The notes beneath the pieces are model-generated. The model was not told the origin of the DNA and searched no databases. It worked only from the letters and a program-made list of their open reading frames with translations. Source: Petunia secreta (lineage: Eukaryota > Streptophyta > Magnoliopsida > Solanales > Solanaceae). Taken from it: a DNA stretch of 64,000 bases. The position numbers and the translations under genes were made by a program. The DNA is taken from the NCBI GenBank assembly GCA_029990175.1, contig JARKIP010000038.1:22699501-22763500 (forward strand), in the 5' to 3' direction. Shown here piece after piece: positions 23,798-35,500 of this stretch (position 1 is the stretch's first letter; each line of letters begins with the position of its first letter).

Positions 23798-25297
23798 TTA
23801 GCAATAAAAAATAGAAGCAACAACAATTGGGCCACAACAACCAAATATATGATAGGATAGTTTGTCTCCTTATATGATCTTAAGCAATCTTCCACATGAT
23901 GATTGAGCTTTTGCTGTTGGTTTCATAGGAACAAGTCAGAAAAATTGAGATGTGTTATCATTAAAGATAATTATCAAGATACTGTACAAATATGTAAGAG
24001 ATTTGTAGAGTACTATTTTATATAATTCTATGTTTTAATCTCTCCAAAAAAGCATTACATTTTTATTTCAAAAACTTTATTTAAGCTTTTCATTTTAGTT
24101 GTAATATATTAGTACTACTATATAAAGGCAAACGGAGAGCTGCCTCTGATTACAAAGATGTAAAAATTTCGTGTAGGGGCTTGTTTGGCACGCGCTAATT
24201 GATTTGTAGCCGTTAAAAATAAATCCGTTGAGAAATAGCCATCTCCGAACAAGCCCCAGTATTTTATTATGGGACTTTATATAAAGCTTCAGTGAACTAA
24301 CCCCAGTATAAAATACGGGGGCTTTGAACAAACCAGTATTTTGTTATGGGACTTTATATATAAAGCTTCAGTCTCATAATAAAATAATGGGACCTTTGTT
24401 ATGGGATAAATCTCATTATTTTGTAATGGGACTTGTTCAAAGCCCCAGTATCTTGTTATGGGACTGAAACTTTATATATAAAGTCCCATAACAAAATAAT
24501 AGGGCTTTGAATAAAACTTGTTCAAAGCCCCAGTATAAAATACCGAGACTAGTCTGGGGTGTTTTTCCAACGCTAATGGAGCGTAAGTGTGTGCGTGAAT
24601 TTTTTACTATTTTTCAATTAATTTTGAAATGATGGATAAAACTCATTGAGCGTGTCCAAAAATGGCTACGCATTAAAGTTTTACTTAAAGATCCAGTTAT
24701 GATTTTGACCCATTGCTATAGCTTGTACAAATTTGACTCATAGCCATATTTTTAGATCTTAATTAACGAATAGCCTATATTTGCAATATATTTAAGAATA
24801 ACCACATTAAAAATATTGATCATTCATTTTAAAAGTAGCCAGTAGTTGTTGTTGTTTTGCAAGAAAATATATATTCTTTGCTTGACCATGACATAAAAAC
24901 AAGAAAACGTCCAATGGACTAAATAAATTTTAAAAAGCTATTTTTTAAAGGTTTTTTTACACAAATATACAAATTTACACCCCTCTATTACAAAAAAAAA
25001 ATATATATATAGCAATATTATACAAATTACAATACATAACAATATTTTTCCTACCAATATTTTAAAAAATTCAAATTTTCCAAATCTCAGTCAAATGCAA
25101 ACCCTTTCATCTCCATAATATAGATACTCCCTTTCACTAATCCCCACAGCCTGCCGTTCCAGAAAAAAAATAAAAGTTGATCACTGCTTGCTGCTTTTGC
25201 TACTAAAAAGTCTTACTCCAAATTTGTCTTTCACTTCTTTCTCCATCACTTTTCGATCTATATTTACATAAATATATTCACACACACAGAGTTCCAT
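23798..25297. other. AT-rich intergenic DNA
   Basis: No gene recognised apart from the repeat cluster at 24241-24545. Just before 25298 there is a pyrimidine-rich stretch (25190-25290) that looks like a plant 5' UTR. Confidence 0.5.
24241..24545. repeat. Cluster of direct and inverted ~30-bp repeats
   Basis: AGTATTTTATTATGGGACTT (24258) and AGTATTTTGTTATGGGACTT (24339) are direct copies followed by TATATAAAGCTTCAGT; the reverse complement (TATATAAAGTCCCATAACAA) is at about 24473. GTTCAAAGCCCCAGTAT occurs at about 24429 and 24521. The whole could fold extensively. It may be a rearranged MITE, but I could not find clean terminal repeats with a target duplication. Confidence 0.6.
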
Positions 25298-25471
25298 ATG
25301 GAGTCGCTTTCGCCGGCGATTGGACCAAAATTAATTCTTCACCGCAATCATGATCTTTTTTCCGGCTACTTCAACCCAAGAAGTGTACGGTTCTCAAAAG
25401 ATTTTGCTCACAAAAGTGTTTAATTTAGGAATTGTATTAATCAAGTTGCTGGTGGTTGGGTTCGTGATAAA
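25298..25471 (+). pseudogene. Possible first exon of a CCA-adding enzyme-like gene, broken
   Basis: ATG at 25298 opens MESLSPAIGPKLILHR..., basic and hydroxyl-rich like an organelle transit peptide. After 41 codons comes TAA (25421-25423). In the same frame, immediately after, is NCINQVAGGWVRDK (25430-25471). AGGWVRDK is the hallmark opening of the nucleotidyltransferase head of tRNA CCA-adding enzymes, normally followed by LLG and the D-x-D metal site. Here it is followed by GT and AT-rich sequence with no further match, so either an exon ends here or the gene was truncated. With the stop codon I read it as a pseudogene fragment. The motif is short, so the identification is uncertain. Confidence 0.4.
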
Positions 25472-25869
25472 GTTTTGCTTTCTTCCTTTTCTTTTTGTTT
25501 TATCTCTCTTTACCTACTTAATCACAATTTAACGCTCATAATTGTGAAATTTTACTATTAGTGAAGCTGAAGCACTTGGTCTTTATTTTGATACTACCTG
25601 ACTATTATGTTTCAATTTATAACACATTATTAGGCATGTGTAGATTATTCTTCTATCTTCTTTCGTCCTATTTGTTCTATGTTCATGACTCTAAATTAGT
25701 TGAGTCTCCTTTAGTAGCTAATGACAATTAACGTGTCTAAAGTATTTATTAATGCAAAGATTAGAATTTTCTATTATTTCACCTTTTTCTTCTTTTATTG
25801 TATTACTGTAGCTGCTAAGCATGTTTGCAATGATATTGATATTGTTGTTGACGACATGTCTGCACAACA
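25472..25869. other. No recognised feature
   Basis: AT-rich. No continuation of the CCA-adding enzyme motif was seen, such as the metal-binding D-x-D segment. Confidence 0.5.
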
Positions 25870-26520
25870 TTTTTTTTGAGCAACGCAAAAAAGCCTAAAA
25901 CAAAAATGTAAAAAATAATGTGAAACAACGCAAAAAATGGTGAAATAGTTCAGAAACAGCGCTGAAATAATGTTGAAACAGTCTAGAACAGCTGGATACA
26001 ATCTAGAAACAGTTAGAAACGCCGTTGAAACAGCGCAGATACAGTGAAATAAGTCTAGAAACAGTTAGAAACGGCGTTGAAACAGTGCAGATACAGCGAG
26101 ATACAGTTAGATACGAAGCAAAAATAGTGCAGATACAATGAGATACAACGTTGAAACAGTCTGAAATAGCTAGTGAAAAAGTCCGAAATAAAATGTAAAA
26201 AATAATGTGAAACATGCAAAAAAGGTGGAATAGTTTAGAAACGATGAAACAACTACTAAAATAGTCTTGAAACAGCTAGATACTGTCTAGAACTACTTAG
26301 ATACAGTGCAAAGCTACTTGAAACGATGTTGATACAATCTGAAATAGTGTTAGAAACATCGTCGATATGATTTGATACAGAGCAAAAATAGTGCAGATAC
26401 AGTGTGATGCAACGCTGAAACAGTCTAAAACCGCTAGTGAAAAAGTTCAAAACAAAATATAAAAAATAATGTGAAACAATGAAAAAATGTGAAATAGTTT
26501 AGAAACAGTAAAAAAACAAC
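25870..26520. repeat. Degenerate short tandem repeats (GAAACAG/GATACAG type)
   Basis: Loose repetition of GAAACAGTC, GATACAGT and AGAAACAGC at variable spacing. A longer phrase (AAAATGTAAAAAATAATGTGAAACA) recurs near 25902, 26190 and 26455, implying duplicated blocks of about 270-290 bp. ORFs on either strand are artefacts of repetition. Confidence 0.7.
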
Positions 26521-26529
26521 GCACAAACG

Positions 26530-27115
26530 GCTAGATACGAGGTGGTTGGTAGTTGAGATATAATGAGATACGATGTGCGTGATAGTTGAGATACAATGAG
26601 ATACGATGTGGTTGGTAGGCGAGATACGGTTAAATACGAGGTGGTCGGTAGTTGAGATATAATGAGATATGATGTGCGTGGTAGTTGAGATACAATGAGA
26701 TACGATGTGGTTTGTAGGCGAGATACGGTTAGATACGAGGTGGTTGGTAGTTGAGATACAATGAGATACGATGTAGTTGGTAGGCGAGATACGGTTAGAT
26801 ATGAGGTGGTTGGTAGTCGAGATACAATGAGATACGATGTGGTTGGTAGGAGAGATACGGTTAGATACGAGGTAGTTGGTAGTTGAGATACAATGAGATA
26901 CGATGGGGTTGGTAGGCGAGATACTGTTAGATACGAGGTGGTTGGTAGTTGAAATATAATGAGGTACAACGAGATACGATGTAGTTGGTAGTTGAGATAC
27001 AATGAGATACGATGTGGTTGGTATGCGAGATACGGTTAGATACGAGATGGTTGGTAGTTGAGATACAATGGGATACGAGATAGTTAGTAGTTGAGAAACA
27101 TCGAGATACAAAAAG
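26530..27115. repeat. 33-bp minisatellite with 66-bp higher-order unit
   Basis: Monomers of 33 bp alternate between two types, ATACGAGGTGGTTGGTAGTT... and ATACGATGTGGTTGGTAGGC..., giving a 66-bp repeat with about nine copies. Because 33 is divisible by three, frames stay open: the minus strand shows 225- and 167-codon ORFs of 11/22-residue repeats with no start context or known domain. These are not supported as genes. Confidence 0.88.
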
Positions 27116-27134
27116 ATACAACGAGATACAGTGA

Positions 27135-27320
27135 GGATGAGATGAGAAAAAGTGAAATTGAGGGAAACGGGAGGAGTAAAAGTGAAATTGGGGAAAATGG
27201 TGGGAGGAAAAGTGAAATTGGAAGAAATGAGAGGAGTAAAAGTGAAATTGGGGTAAATTGTAGGAGGAAAAGTGAAATATGGGGAAATGGGAGGAGCAAA
27301 AGTGATAGTGGGCGAAATAG
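27135..27320. repeat. 30-bp minisatellite
   Basis: About six units of AAAAGTGAAATTGGGGAAAA plus TGGGAGGAGT, with variants. On the plus strand it reads as ten-residue repeats (RSKSEIGENG), again an artefact of a period divisible by three. Unrelated to the neighbouring 33-bp unit. Confidence 0.85.
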
Positions 27321-28494
27321 AAGAGAGAATGTAAAGGTTTGGTACGTTATGGGAAAATATTGCTATATTTTTGCAATGTTTGTAATTAACTTGTGTTTTC
27401 CTCTATATAGGGTTGTTTTGCTAAAATATTGCTATGCTTGGTAATTAAGTTCTAAAAATTGTGCTTTTGTGTAAAAATTCCTTTATTAAATGGACTAAAA
27501 AAGTTGCCACATAAGTTGGACAATCAAGTACATAAAAAACGGTGAAGTTCATGATTAGCCACTCCTTTAATGTACACATGTTTAGACCTCAACCAATGAT
27601 TATTTATCTTACATTTTGAACTAATAAAAACTTAACTTTAGGATATAATGTTATGAAATTTTGAGTGTAAAAACTAAATTTCGTGATGCAATGGCTAAAA
27701 ATGTAAAATGAAGCCATTAGAGCGGCTAATTTGTGTCATTTCCATGAAAAGAAAAGGAAACTTTACATAAAATAGCCGTTATAGTCAATCTATACACTTA
27801 TAATTCACATAATATATATGAAATATGCATGAAAAATATATAAAAAATTGTGATTATTTGTTTAAGTGGAGTAGGCATTATTCAAACAACGTAAATAATT
27901 CAAAAGAAAATGCATTTACTTAAGGTGTTATTGGGCCGTGCTGGCAAAGGCATACCGGCACTAGTGTGTGTGATAAGTGACTTTTGATATTAGTAAAAAC
28001 ATTTTCTTTCTTCATTAAACTTCATACTTTGAAGTGGAGTAATGGTAAAAGTTATCTATGTGTGATCTGGGTCACATATTCAAATCGCAAAATCAGCTAC
28101 TCATACTTGCATCAAATAGATTACCTGCATTACATTTTTTTAAAGTGCGGTCCTTGGTTCACGTCTGCCTTTTATCACATTTCGCACTTAATCCAAAGCA
28201 TGTAAGACCTCTATCATCCTTTTAGATAATTACGAAGTATTGTTCCGCGTATATACTGCGGCATGTATAAATCAAATGCGCGTGACCGACAAAGAACCAA
28301 TTCAAACTTGGCACCCTTCTACCATTACTTTCATTTCACGAATTTGATACTTCATCAAAATTCTTCACCATCTTGCCACTTTCCTATCTTTTCTTTATTC
28401 TTAGTTTCCACTATAAGAGGACTTTAGTATCCCACACAAAATTTACAAAACTGATATATCTCTTTAATTTCTACATAAAAAGTATCGATCTAGC
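27321..28494 (+). promoter_or_regulatory. Upstream region of the LURP-one-related gene
   Basis: AT-rich, no ORF of note. A weak TATA-like TATAAGA lies at 28413-28419, about 80 bp before the start codon, and a leader of about 50 nt would fit. No defence-type W-box cluster was recognised. Confidence 0.4.
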
Positions 28495-30712
28495 ATGGCA
28501 GGAACAAGTAGCTATCCTCCTCAGATGCCTATGCCAACAAACCAAGTAGCTATAATAAGTCCACAATTCTGTGCGCCATATCCAGTTGACTTGAACATCG
28601 TGAGGAAACTTATGACTTTGTCTGAAGGTACTTTTGGAGTTACTGATGTCAACGGAAATATCGTGTTTAAGGTTCAAGGCAAGTTCTTTAGCCTTCGTGA
28701 TCGTAGAGTCTTGCGCGATGCTGCTGGCAACCCGCTTGTCACTTTCCAACAAAAGGTAATCCTTTTTATTGTTATCTAAATTCTTAATTCTGGCCAATTA
28801 AGTTTAGTGATCTGCTTAAAATTCATCTTTTCTAATACGAACACTATCTGTTGAATTCGTTTAGTTTAGGCGATCCGTAGTATTTATTGTTGAAGAGATA
28901 ACTAAATAAATAAAGTCTGATCTCTCTAACCCGAATATCATGTATTTGGCTATGAAAAAATGAACCAGGCTCACCTGTGAGGGTCGTGTTTAAAAGACAA
29001 TTAAATAACTTATTAAAATTGTGTTAAGTCTAACACGCTTTGTAAATGAGAGAGCAAAAAAAATTCTACATTTACTCCTTAAATTTGGAGATCGAAACTT
29101 GATAGTATATTCAAATTTTTTGAATTAAATTTTACATTTTTAAGATTAGGAAGCTTGTCCAGTACTTATGTTTGTAATCTAGACTAATAAGTCATTTTCC
29201 TAATATTTTCTCAAAATATGTCATCTCCTCTGTAAAAGAAAAGTCAAACCTCATAAAACAAGAAAACCTGTCCAGTAAAGAGGGTATGATCTGGTCTTTT
29301 AACCTTTGTTGCCAGTTTTTCTGAATTAATTTTACCAGGAATTCAGGATATCTAATAGGACTACTGGACTAGTATGAATTATTAACGTAGTCACTTAAAT
29401 TCATGGAAGTAGCAAGGCCATTCATCAAATCTCACAGCCAATGCAATTGCAAATCTAAAGCAAACTTACAATTCAATTCCTACCCTGCATAGAACCACTG
29501 TAGCCTCTGTATCAGATACAGAGGAAAAGAGTTCTGGGACCTTTAGTTTTAGGGGAGCTTTTTTATAACCATAGAAATATCATTACATTTTTAAGATCAA
29601 GTGTTAACAGTAGTTTTTGGTATTTATCGGAACTCTTTCGTTTTTCTTAACTTCATATATAGTTATACACCGGGACATAAAATGAAATTGAGGGAGTAGA
29701 AATCTACTCATTTAGGTGAGTAGGAAGTTAAGAGGGGAAAGAAAAAAGAGAGAAAAATAATAGATCAAATTATTGAATTCTTAGCATAGAGGCAAGGTTG
29801 TTACATATTCAAGTCCATTACAAACTCATAGACATATACTGTATAAGCCTGTAGCCAGTGAACGAGCTGAAGGGTCAAAAGTTCCAGGGGAAACAAGACG
29901 AGCATTTTGGGCCACGGAGCGAACCTTAATATAAGGCTAAAAGACACCATACATGCAGTAAACTCCTCTCTTTCTAAAGAGAGTGAGTCCATAGAGCCTA
30001 CGAGCCAGCCAATTCACCATAGTGGAGTATTGTAGGCAAGTGGACGCCTGGACGGTCCCGTGCGGTTTGCATTAAGTGGCTCGCTCTCATTCCTTTCTTC
30101 TCCAAAACAATAAATTTCGTTAAGGGTGTTCAACATCTAATATATATGTATACAAAGTAATATTTGACTTATATACATAGGTAAAAGGTGTTCAACATAT
30201 ATAACTGTCCACCTTCGACATACGTAGTTCCAACCATGCCTATATCCATTTGCCTTCCGTATTCTAACAAATTTGCATTTATTCAAAGGAATCCACCACG
30301 ACAGTTATTAATTTTCTCCCCTTATTTTGCTTTTCAGATGTTGACTGCCCATAGGAGATGGCAAGTGTACAGAGGAGAGAGCACAGACTCAAAAGATTTT
30401 CTCTTCAGTGTAAAGAAGTCTTCACTTCTTCAGTTCAAGACCAAGTTGGATGTATTCTTGGCCAATAACACTAGTGAAAGTGTTTGTGATTTCAGAATTG
30501 AAGGCAGCTGGTTAGAAAGATCATGCGTTATTTATGCTGGAAATACTTCTACTATAATTGCCCAAATGCATAGGAAACACACTGCTCAAAGTATACTGCT
30601 TGGGAAAGACAACTTTGGTGTCACAGTGTATCCGAACGTTGATTATGCCTTTGTAGTTGCACTGGTTGTGATTCTGGAGGAGATAAATGAGGATAGGTCT
30701 GGTGAAGACTGA
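28495..30712 (+). CDS. LURP-one-related (Tubby C-terminal-like) protein, 211 aa, two exons
   Basis: Exons 28495-28755 (87 codons, ending AAG|GTAAT) and 30338-30712 (TTTTCAG|ATG, stop TGA) join in phase zero at FQQK|MLTAHRRW. The product matches the plant LURP-one-related/DUF567 family: N-terminal IISPQFCAPYPVDL, GVTDVNGNIVFKVQG (about residues 48-62), RRVLRDAAGNPLVTFQQK, then MLTAHRRWQVYRGES, FSVKKSS, LDVFLANNT, GSWLERSCVIYAG and the conserved C-terminus ILLGKDNFGVTVYPNVDYAFVVALVVILEEIN. Length suits the family (about 190-220 aa). The fold is a beta-barrel around a central helix as in Tubby; some members act in defence against oomycetes, while most have no known biochemical role. No signal peptide is seen. 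The 1582-bp intron holds no recognised gene. A candidate poly(A) signal AATAAA lies at 30947. Confidence 0.95.
28756..30337 (+). other. Intron of the LURP-one-related gene
   Basis: GTAAT...TTTTCAG, 1582 bp. Mostly AT-rich; about 29780-30110 is noticeably richer in GC and free of poly-A/T runs, suggesting separately derived sequence. No terminal repeats were recognised around it. Confidence 0.85.
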
Positions 30713-30946
30713 GATTGTCACAAGCGTTGCCATTGTTGATAGTTTATGTAAACTTTTGGCTTTAATTGTGACTTGATTGTCTGCTTTGTTTGTGTAGATG
30801 AGGGTGTTTTACCATTTGTCAGTAACCTTTTTCTTTTCTATCCGTAATACTATATATATGTGCAATGTCAATAGCTTATATTATGTGTTAGTATTTGTAG
30901 AGGTATAAAGACCGAATTTTGTTCCTTCAATATCCATAAGAGAAAG

Positions 30947-30952
30947 AATAAA
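30947..30952 (+). terminator. Candidate polyadenylation signal
   Basis: AATAAA 235 bp after the stop codon of the LURP-one-related gene, in an AT-rich context. Plant signals are loose, so this is only a candidate. Confidence 0.35.
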
Positions 30953-31433
30953 AGCCCCGTAATGTTTATAAAATCAAACACTCTTAAGCTTGGGAGCATT
31001 TGACAATTGACAGTTGTTTCTAAGAAAGATGTTTCACTTTCTCAACTTCATCTGAGTTTTGAAAGACCATAGCCTTGATCAACCAATTCATTCACTTCAC
31101 TTTTTGTGTTAATCAGAAGGATATTGAGAAACGCATGATTTTGACAAATCTCTACTTAAGGGCTGATAATCGGAATATTATCATTATTTGCAAATAAAAT
31201 GAAAAGTAGCAACATGCTTATCCTCCTTTGCACTGCTTCTTGAGCTTTACCAAAACTTTACTTCTCGAGTAGAAGAAGCTTTTGCAAACTAATTTATCTC
31301 TAAGATTCTCAAAAACTCAGTGCAAAAGGAAAATAAAAGGTAAGAAAGAAGCAGAGTTACCCTGCTCAGTCTGCTACCCCAAGAATCAAGAAAATTCTTA
31401 CAATCACTGTTGAGAATATCATTTAAGAATAAA

Positions 31434-32447
31434 GGCAAAATACATATTTTAGTACCTTAACTTGTCCCAAAAACACAGTTACACACCCTAACTTTGCGGG
31501 CGATCTAAGACCCCCTTAACAAAATCAGAGTGATATTATCATACACTTGAGACATATATAACCAGTTGCACTACAGAGAGTGGTCCTCACTCGCCCCACT
31601 ATTAGGCCACATCAGCTACACCAAGATTTTAATTCCTTTTCACTTTTTTTTTACACAATATTTATCAATATATTACACCTTTTTTTATATTCATTTAGTA
31701 TTTCTTTTTTTCTCCTTCTTCTCCACTCAACTCCACCTCCCTACACTTCATCAACATCTTCAAATCATCTACACCACAGAATTATCTACACCACCCCGAA
31801 TCGAGCTTCTTCAAATCATTACCCGAGTGTTCTAACTCCTCGGGCTTAAAATCGAAAATGCCATAGCCGATTTCGAGAAGATTTAGAAGGCTTTGATGGA
31901 AGCCACTGATGATGATGACGTGGTAGTAGGGTGGGCGGGGGTTAGTGGCGGGGCAGGGGTAGTTGTGAGGAAAGTTGGGTTAAAGGGGAAAGTGGAGAAG
32001 ATGTATGGGTACTTGAAAATTAAAGGAGTTAGTTTGCACAAAGATATTCTAGATCAAGATTCAATTTTTGGGGACCAAAAAGTTTGTTTTTTTCTATTAA
32101 TTTTTTGGGTTTTGGATGAAGGTGGGTGGTGGAAATGGTGTTTAGGTGGTGGAGATAGAAAAGAGGAGTAGAGAGAATTGAGTTGAGGAAGAAAAGGAAA
32201 AGAAAAAAAGATACAAATAATTAAGACTAATTAGCTTATATAATAGCCAATAGAAAGTTGACACGTGTTGGATTTGCTCAATAATTAGTATCTCACTCGC
32301 TTTTAATTTCTCTCTCTGCCATGTCATCCTTTAGGTTTGTATAAATATCACTCTGATTTTGTTAAGGGGGTCTTAGGTCGCCCGTAAAGTTAAGGTGTGT
32401 AACTGTATTTTCGGGACAAGTTAAGGTACTAAAGTATGTATTTTGCC
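31434..32447. mobile_element. Non-autonomous MULE, 1014 bp
   Basis: Terminal inverted repeats of 104 bp (31434-31537 and 32344-32447) start GGCAAAATACATATTTTAGT; a few mismatches are visible. The 9-bp target duplication AAGAATAAA at 31425-31433 and 32448-32456 is diagnostic of Mutator-like elements. Excision restores an 82-bp TRIM LTR. The 800-bp interior contains a GC-rich stretch (31890-32160) that might be captured gene sequence; I recognise no protein in it. Confidence 0.92.
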
Positions 32448-32512
32448 AAGAATAAAAGTGTACTCTCTTTAATAACTTAAGCTTTTAGTTGAGATGGTCA
32501 TACACTTTAACA

Positions 32513-32524
32513 TGGTATCAGAGC
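32513..32524 (+). promoter_or_regulatory. TRIM primer binding site (initiator tRNA-Met)
   Basis: TGGTATCAGAGC directly follows the first LTR end (TTTAACA, to 32512). Further copies at 35916, 35986, 36343 and 36449 mark repeated units. Confidence 0.85.
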
Positions 32525-32539
32525 AGGCAGAGGTCTTGG

Positions 32540-35500
32540 CAAGGCCGTCTCAACAAGATTGGGGCCTAAAGCGAAACATCATAGATAGGTCCTAATTTTT
32601 CTTTTTCAAAAAGTAAAAACTAAAAAAGCGTCATATATATTTTACTTAAAGTCTACTTTTCTAGCTTTTTTAGATGCAAAATTATTAATTATAGTTTTAT
32701 AATCGATTTGTTCCAACAATTCCTTTTCAATTGATAATAGCCAATCCATTTAACCTCTTTTGAGGCATTGTTGATCTTAGATAAGATTTTATCAATTTTA
32801 ATTTTGAAAAACTTCTTTCGGCTGAGGCAACAGTTACCGGAACTGTTAACATTATTCTGTAAGCAATATATGTATTTGGAAAAAAGTAAGTCTTTTTATT
32901 TGATTGAGTATTTCGATTAGATCATTATCTTCTACTTGTATTATTTCTCTCAATGCTTTTAATTCGAAAAATAAATCTAAACCATCAATATCAGAAGAAC
33001 AATCAATATCGAGACAATGTTTTTTCAAACACTCATCATCTAGTGATCTCAATTTTTTCCCACTAAACAGGAAACCAAAAATATTTTCACACACTTTAAA
33101 TTGTCCAAATCTATTTTGAAGTGCCAAAATGGTCTGGCTACTATGTATAAGAAGTAATCAACTTTAAAAGATTCTTCAGGAGACTTTGTGATTTAGTTCT
33201 CAATATTTTCATCAAATTGTTTCTTTCTAATTATTACACATTTCTTAGGAAATTCAGGTTTTATATTCATCTCGCATGCGATTTTCTTAGCAGAAACTAT
33301 AGAAGTACCAAATCCTTCTTCTCTATATTTTTGAAAAAAAGAAAAGAAATTAGACCTCTTAGCTGATCTATTGCAATGTCAATATGCATAGCTTTAGATT
33401 GTAAGCTTTTGCTAATTGAATTAACTGCAAACAATATATCACACCAAATAGGCATACCCAATAAAATTTTGAAATTTTCATGCTCATATGTTGCTAAACA
33501 TGTAGCTTCACTTTTAGTTTTTGGATCCTTACTAACTTCTACTAGTTTCAATAAAGCATCTCTTATTTATGGTGCTTGAAACCTTAATGCTTTATTACTT
33601 TCAATACAACTTTTCTAACGTGTCTGTAACAATGATTTAAGAGTTAGGTTGGGTACAAAATCTTTTAAAACTTTCCATCGCTTAGTGGAAGAAGCAAATA
33701 GCGTATGTATGCGTTGTATCACTCCAAAGAATGATATAGCTTTCGTACAAGAATTAGTTATGTCACAAAGTACCAAATTTAAATTATGATAGCCACAGGG
33801 TGTAAAAAATACTCTAGGATTTACGTCGAGAAGTCTCTTTTGTACTCTTTGATGTTTTCCCTTCATATTGGATCCATTATCATATCCTTATCCTCTTAAA
33901 TTATCAATATCAAGTCTAATACTGTTTATCTCATCTATCATAACTTCAAAAAGACCTTTTCCACTAGTATCATCCACTTTTAAAAATTCTAAAAAATATT
34001 CATTAAATGTTATTGGAGAAGCTGAAATGTCCATATTCCGCAATATAAAAGACATTTGTTATTGATGGCTTGCGTCTGGAGTGCAACCAAGTATGATTGA
34101 GAAGTACTTTGTTTCTTTAATTGTTTTAATAATTTTATTCTTAATTTCATTTTCTAACAAGCTTATCAATTCATTTTGTATATTATGTCCAAGGTACTGA
34201 TTATGAATTTCATCATGCTTGATTCGCCGAATATGTTCTTGCATGACAAGATCAAATTCTGTCATCATTTCAATTAGGCTTAAAAAATTTCCATTATTTT
34301 CTTGCTAGATCTTTTCATTTGTTCCCCTAAAAGCCAAATTGTGTTTCCCAAGAGTTTTGATCGCCGCAATAATTCTAGACAATACATTTTTCTAGTGTGC
34401 TCTATCTCTATTAATTTGTTCTTGTACATATTTATTAATTTTTGTATTTTTGTGCAATCTCATTTGTAATCAATCCACGTACCCATATTAATAATATGCT
34501 CATGAGCTTAGCACTAAGATTTCTCCAATCACTAATACCTTCACTTGCTAGTTTACTGTTACAAGCACTAGAAGTCGTACTAAACAATTTACAACAAAAA
34601 TAAAAAACTTTAACCAAATCTTTAGAGTAAACTAACCATCTTCTATCATGCCTTTTCCCATTTGCCAACTTTTAAATATAATGTGTTGTAGAAAAATGTC
34701 TTAAGAACTTATCTTTTGGAAAGTCTATGTCAGTTATTCTTATTGATCCTTTTTCTACTAATAAATCCCTCAATTTTGTGTCTGCAATATTCCATTGACA
34801 TGGATCATATATATTTTTTGAGATACAATTACTTAAATCATCTATGAGTTCATGATTTTCTAGAACTATGTCAGAATTCTCAATAACTTCTAAATTTTCT
34901 TCGTAGATGTTATCACCATCTAGCTCAACTTGACCAGTGACTTGTTCAGTTGAAGAACATCCTCCCGATTCAGGATTTTTAGTATTTGTTAAAAATTATC
35001 AAGGGCTCCTTTTTGGGATAATTAATTCTTCAACTTTTCTCTTTTTTTCTCTTTTTGCGCAACCGGATTCATATTTTCTAGTTGATATATTTAAATTAAA
35101 TTAATTATAATAATAACTAAAACAAGAATATATACTCAAGAAGTACGAATATCAACAAGGACAAATTCTCAATGTAAAAAGTATAATATAAAGTTAGAAC
35201 AATAAAACCAGGCTCAGGAATATGATAAGTCGATATGATGATATCAAAATAGTGTTCCCTGCTTCAACAAAATAATTGCTTGTTGTTGTGCTTGAAATCT
35301 TGAAAAAAAAATACAAAAAAAAAAAAAAAACAACTTTGATCTTGTAAACCGTAGTTTTCCACCGACCTTTATTGTTTGGAGACTTAATATTTGCCAGTAA
35401 GAGGAAAAGAATGAATGAAAAAGGTAAATATAAGAGTAAAAACGTGTGGTTAGTTGGTGGAACATAAATGTTCCAAAAAAGTAGGTACCCGCAAAAGGAA

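Noticed and set aside
26434..27111. 225-codon minus-strand ORF of repeated STTNHLVSN/ISPTNHIVSHC-type units (and an overlapping 167-codon ORF)
   Set aside because: Arises from a 33-bp minisatellite whose period is divisible by three; two overlapping frames are open at once, and there is no known domain or promoter.
27091..27444. 117-codon plus-strand ORF of RSKSEIGENG repeats
   Set aside because: Artefact of the 30-bp minisatellite.
31566..31849. Two overlapping 89-codon ORFs in the MULE
   Set aside because: Low-complexity, pyrimidine-rich sequence gives open frames in two phases; no motif.
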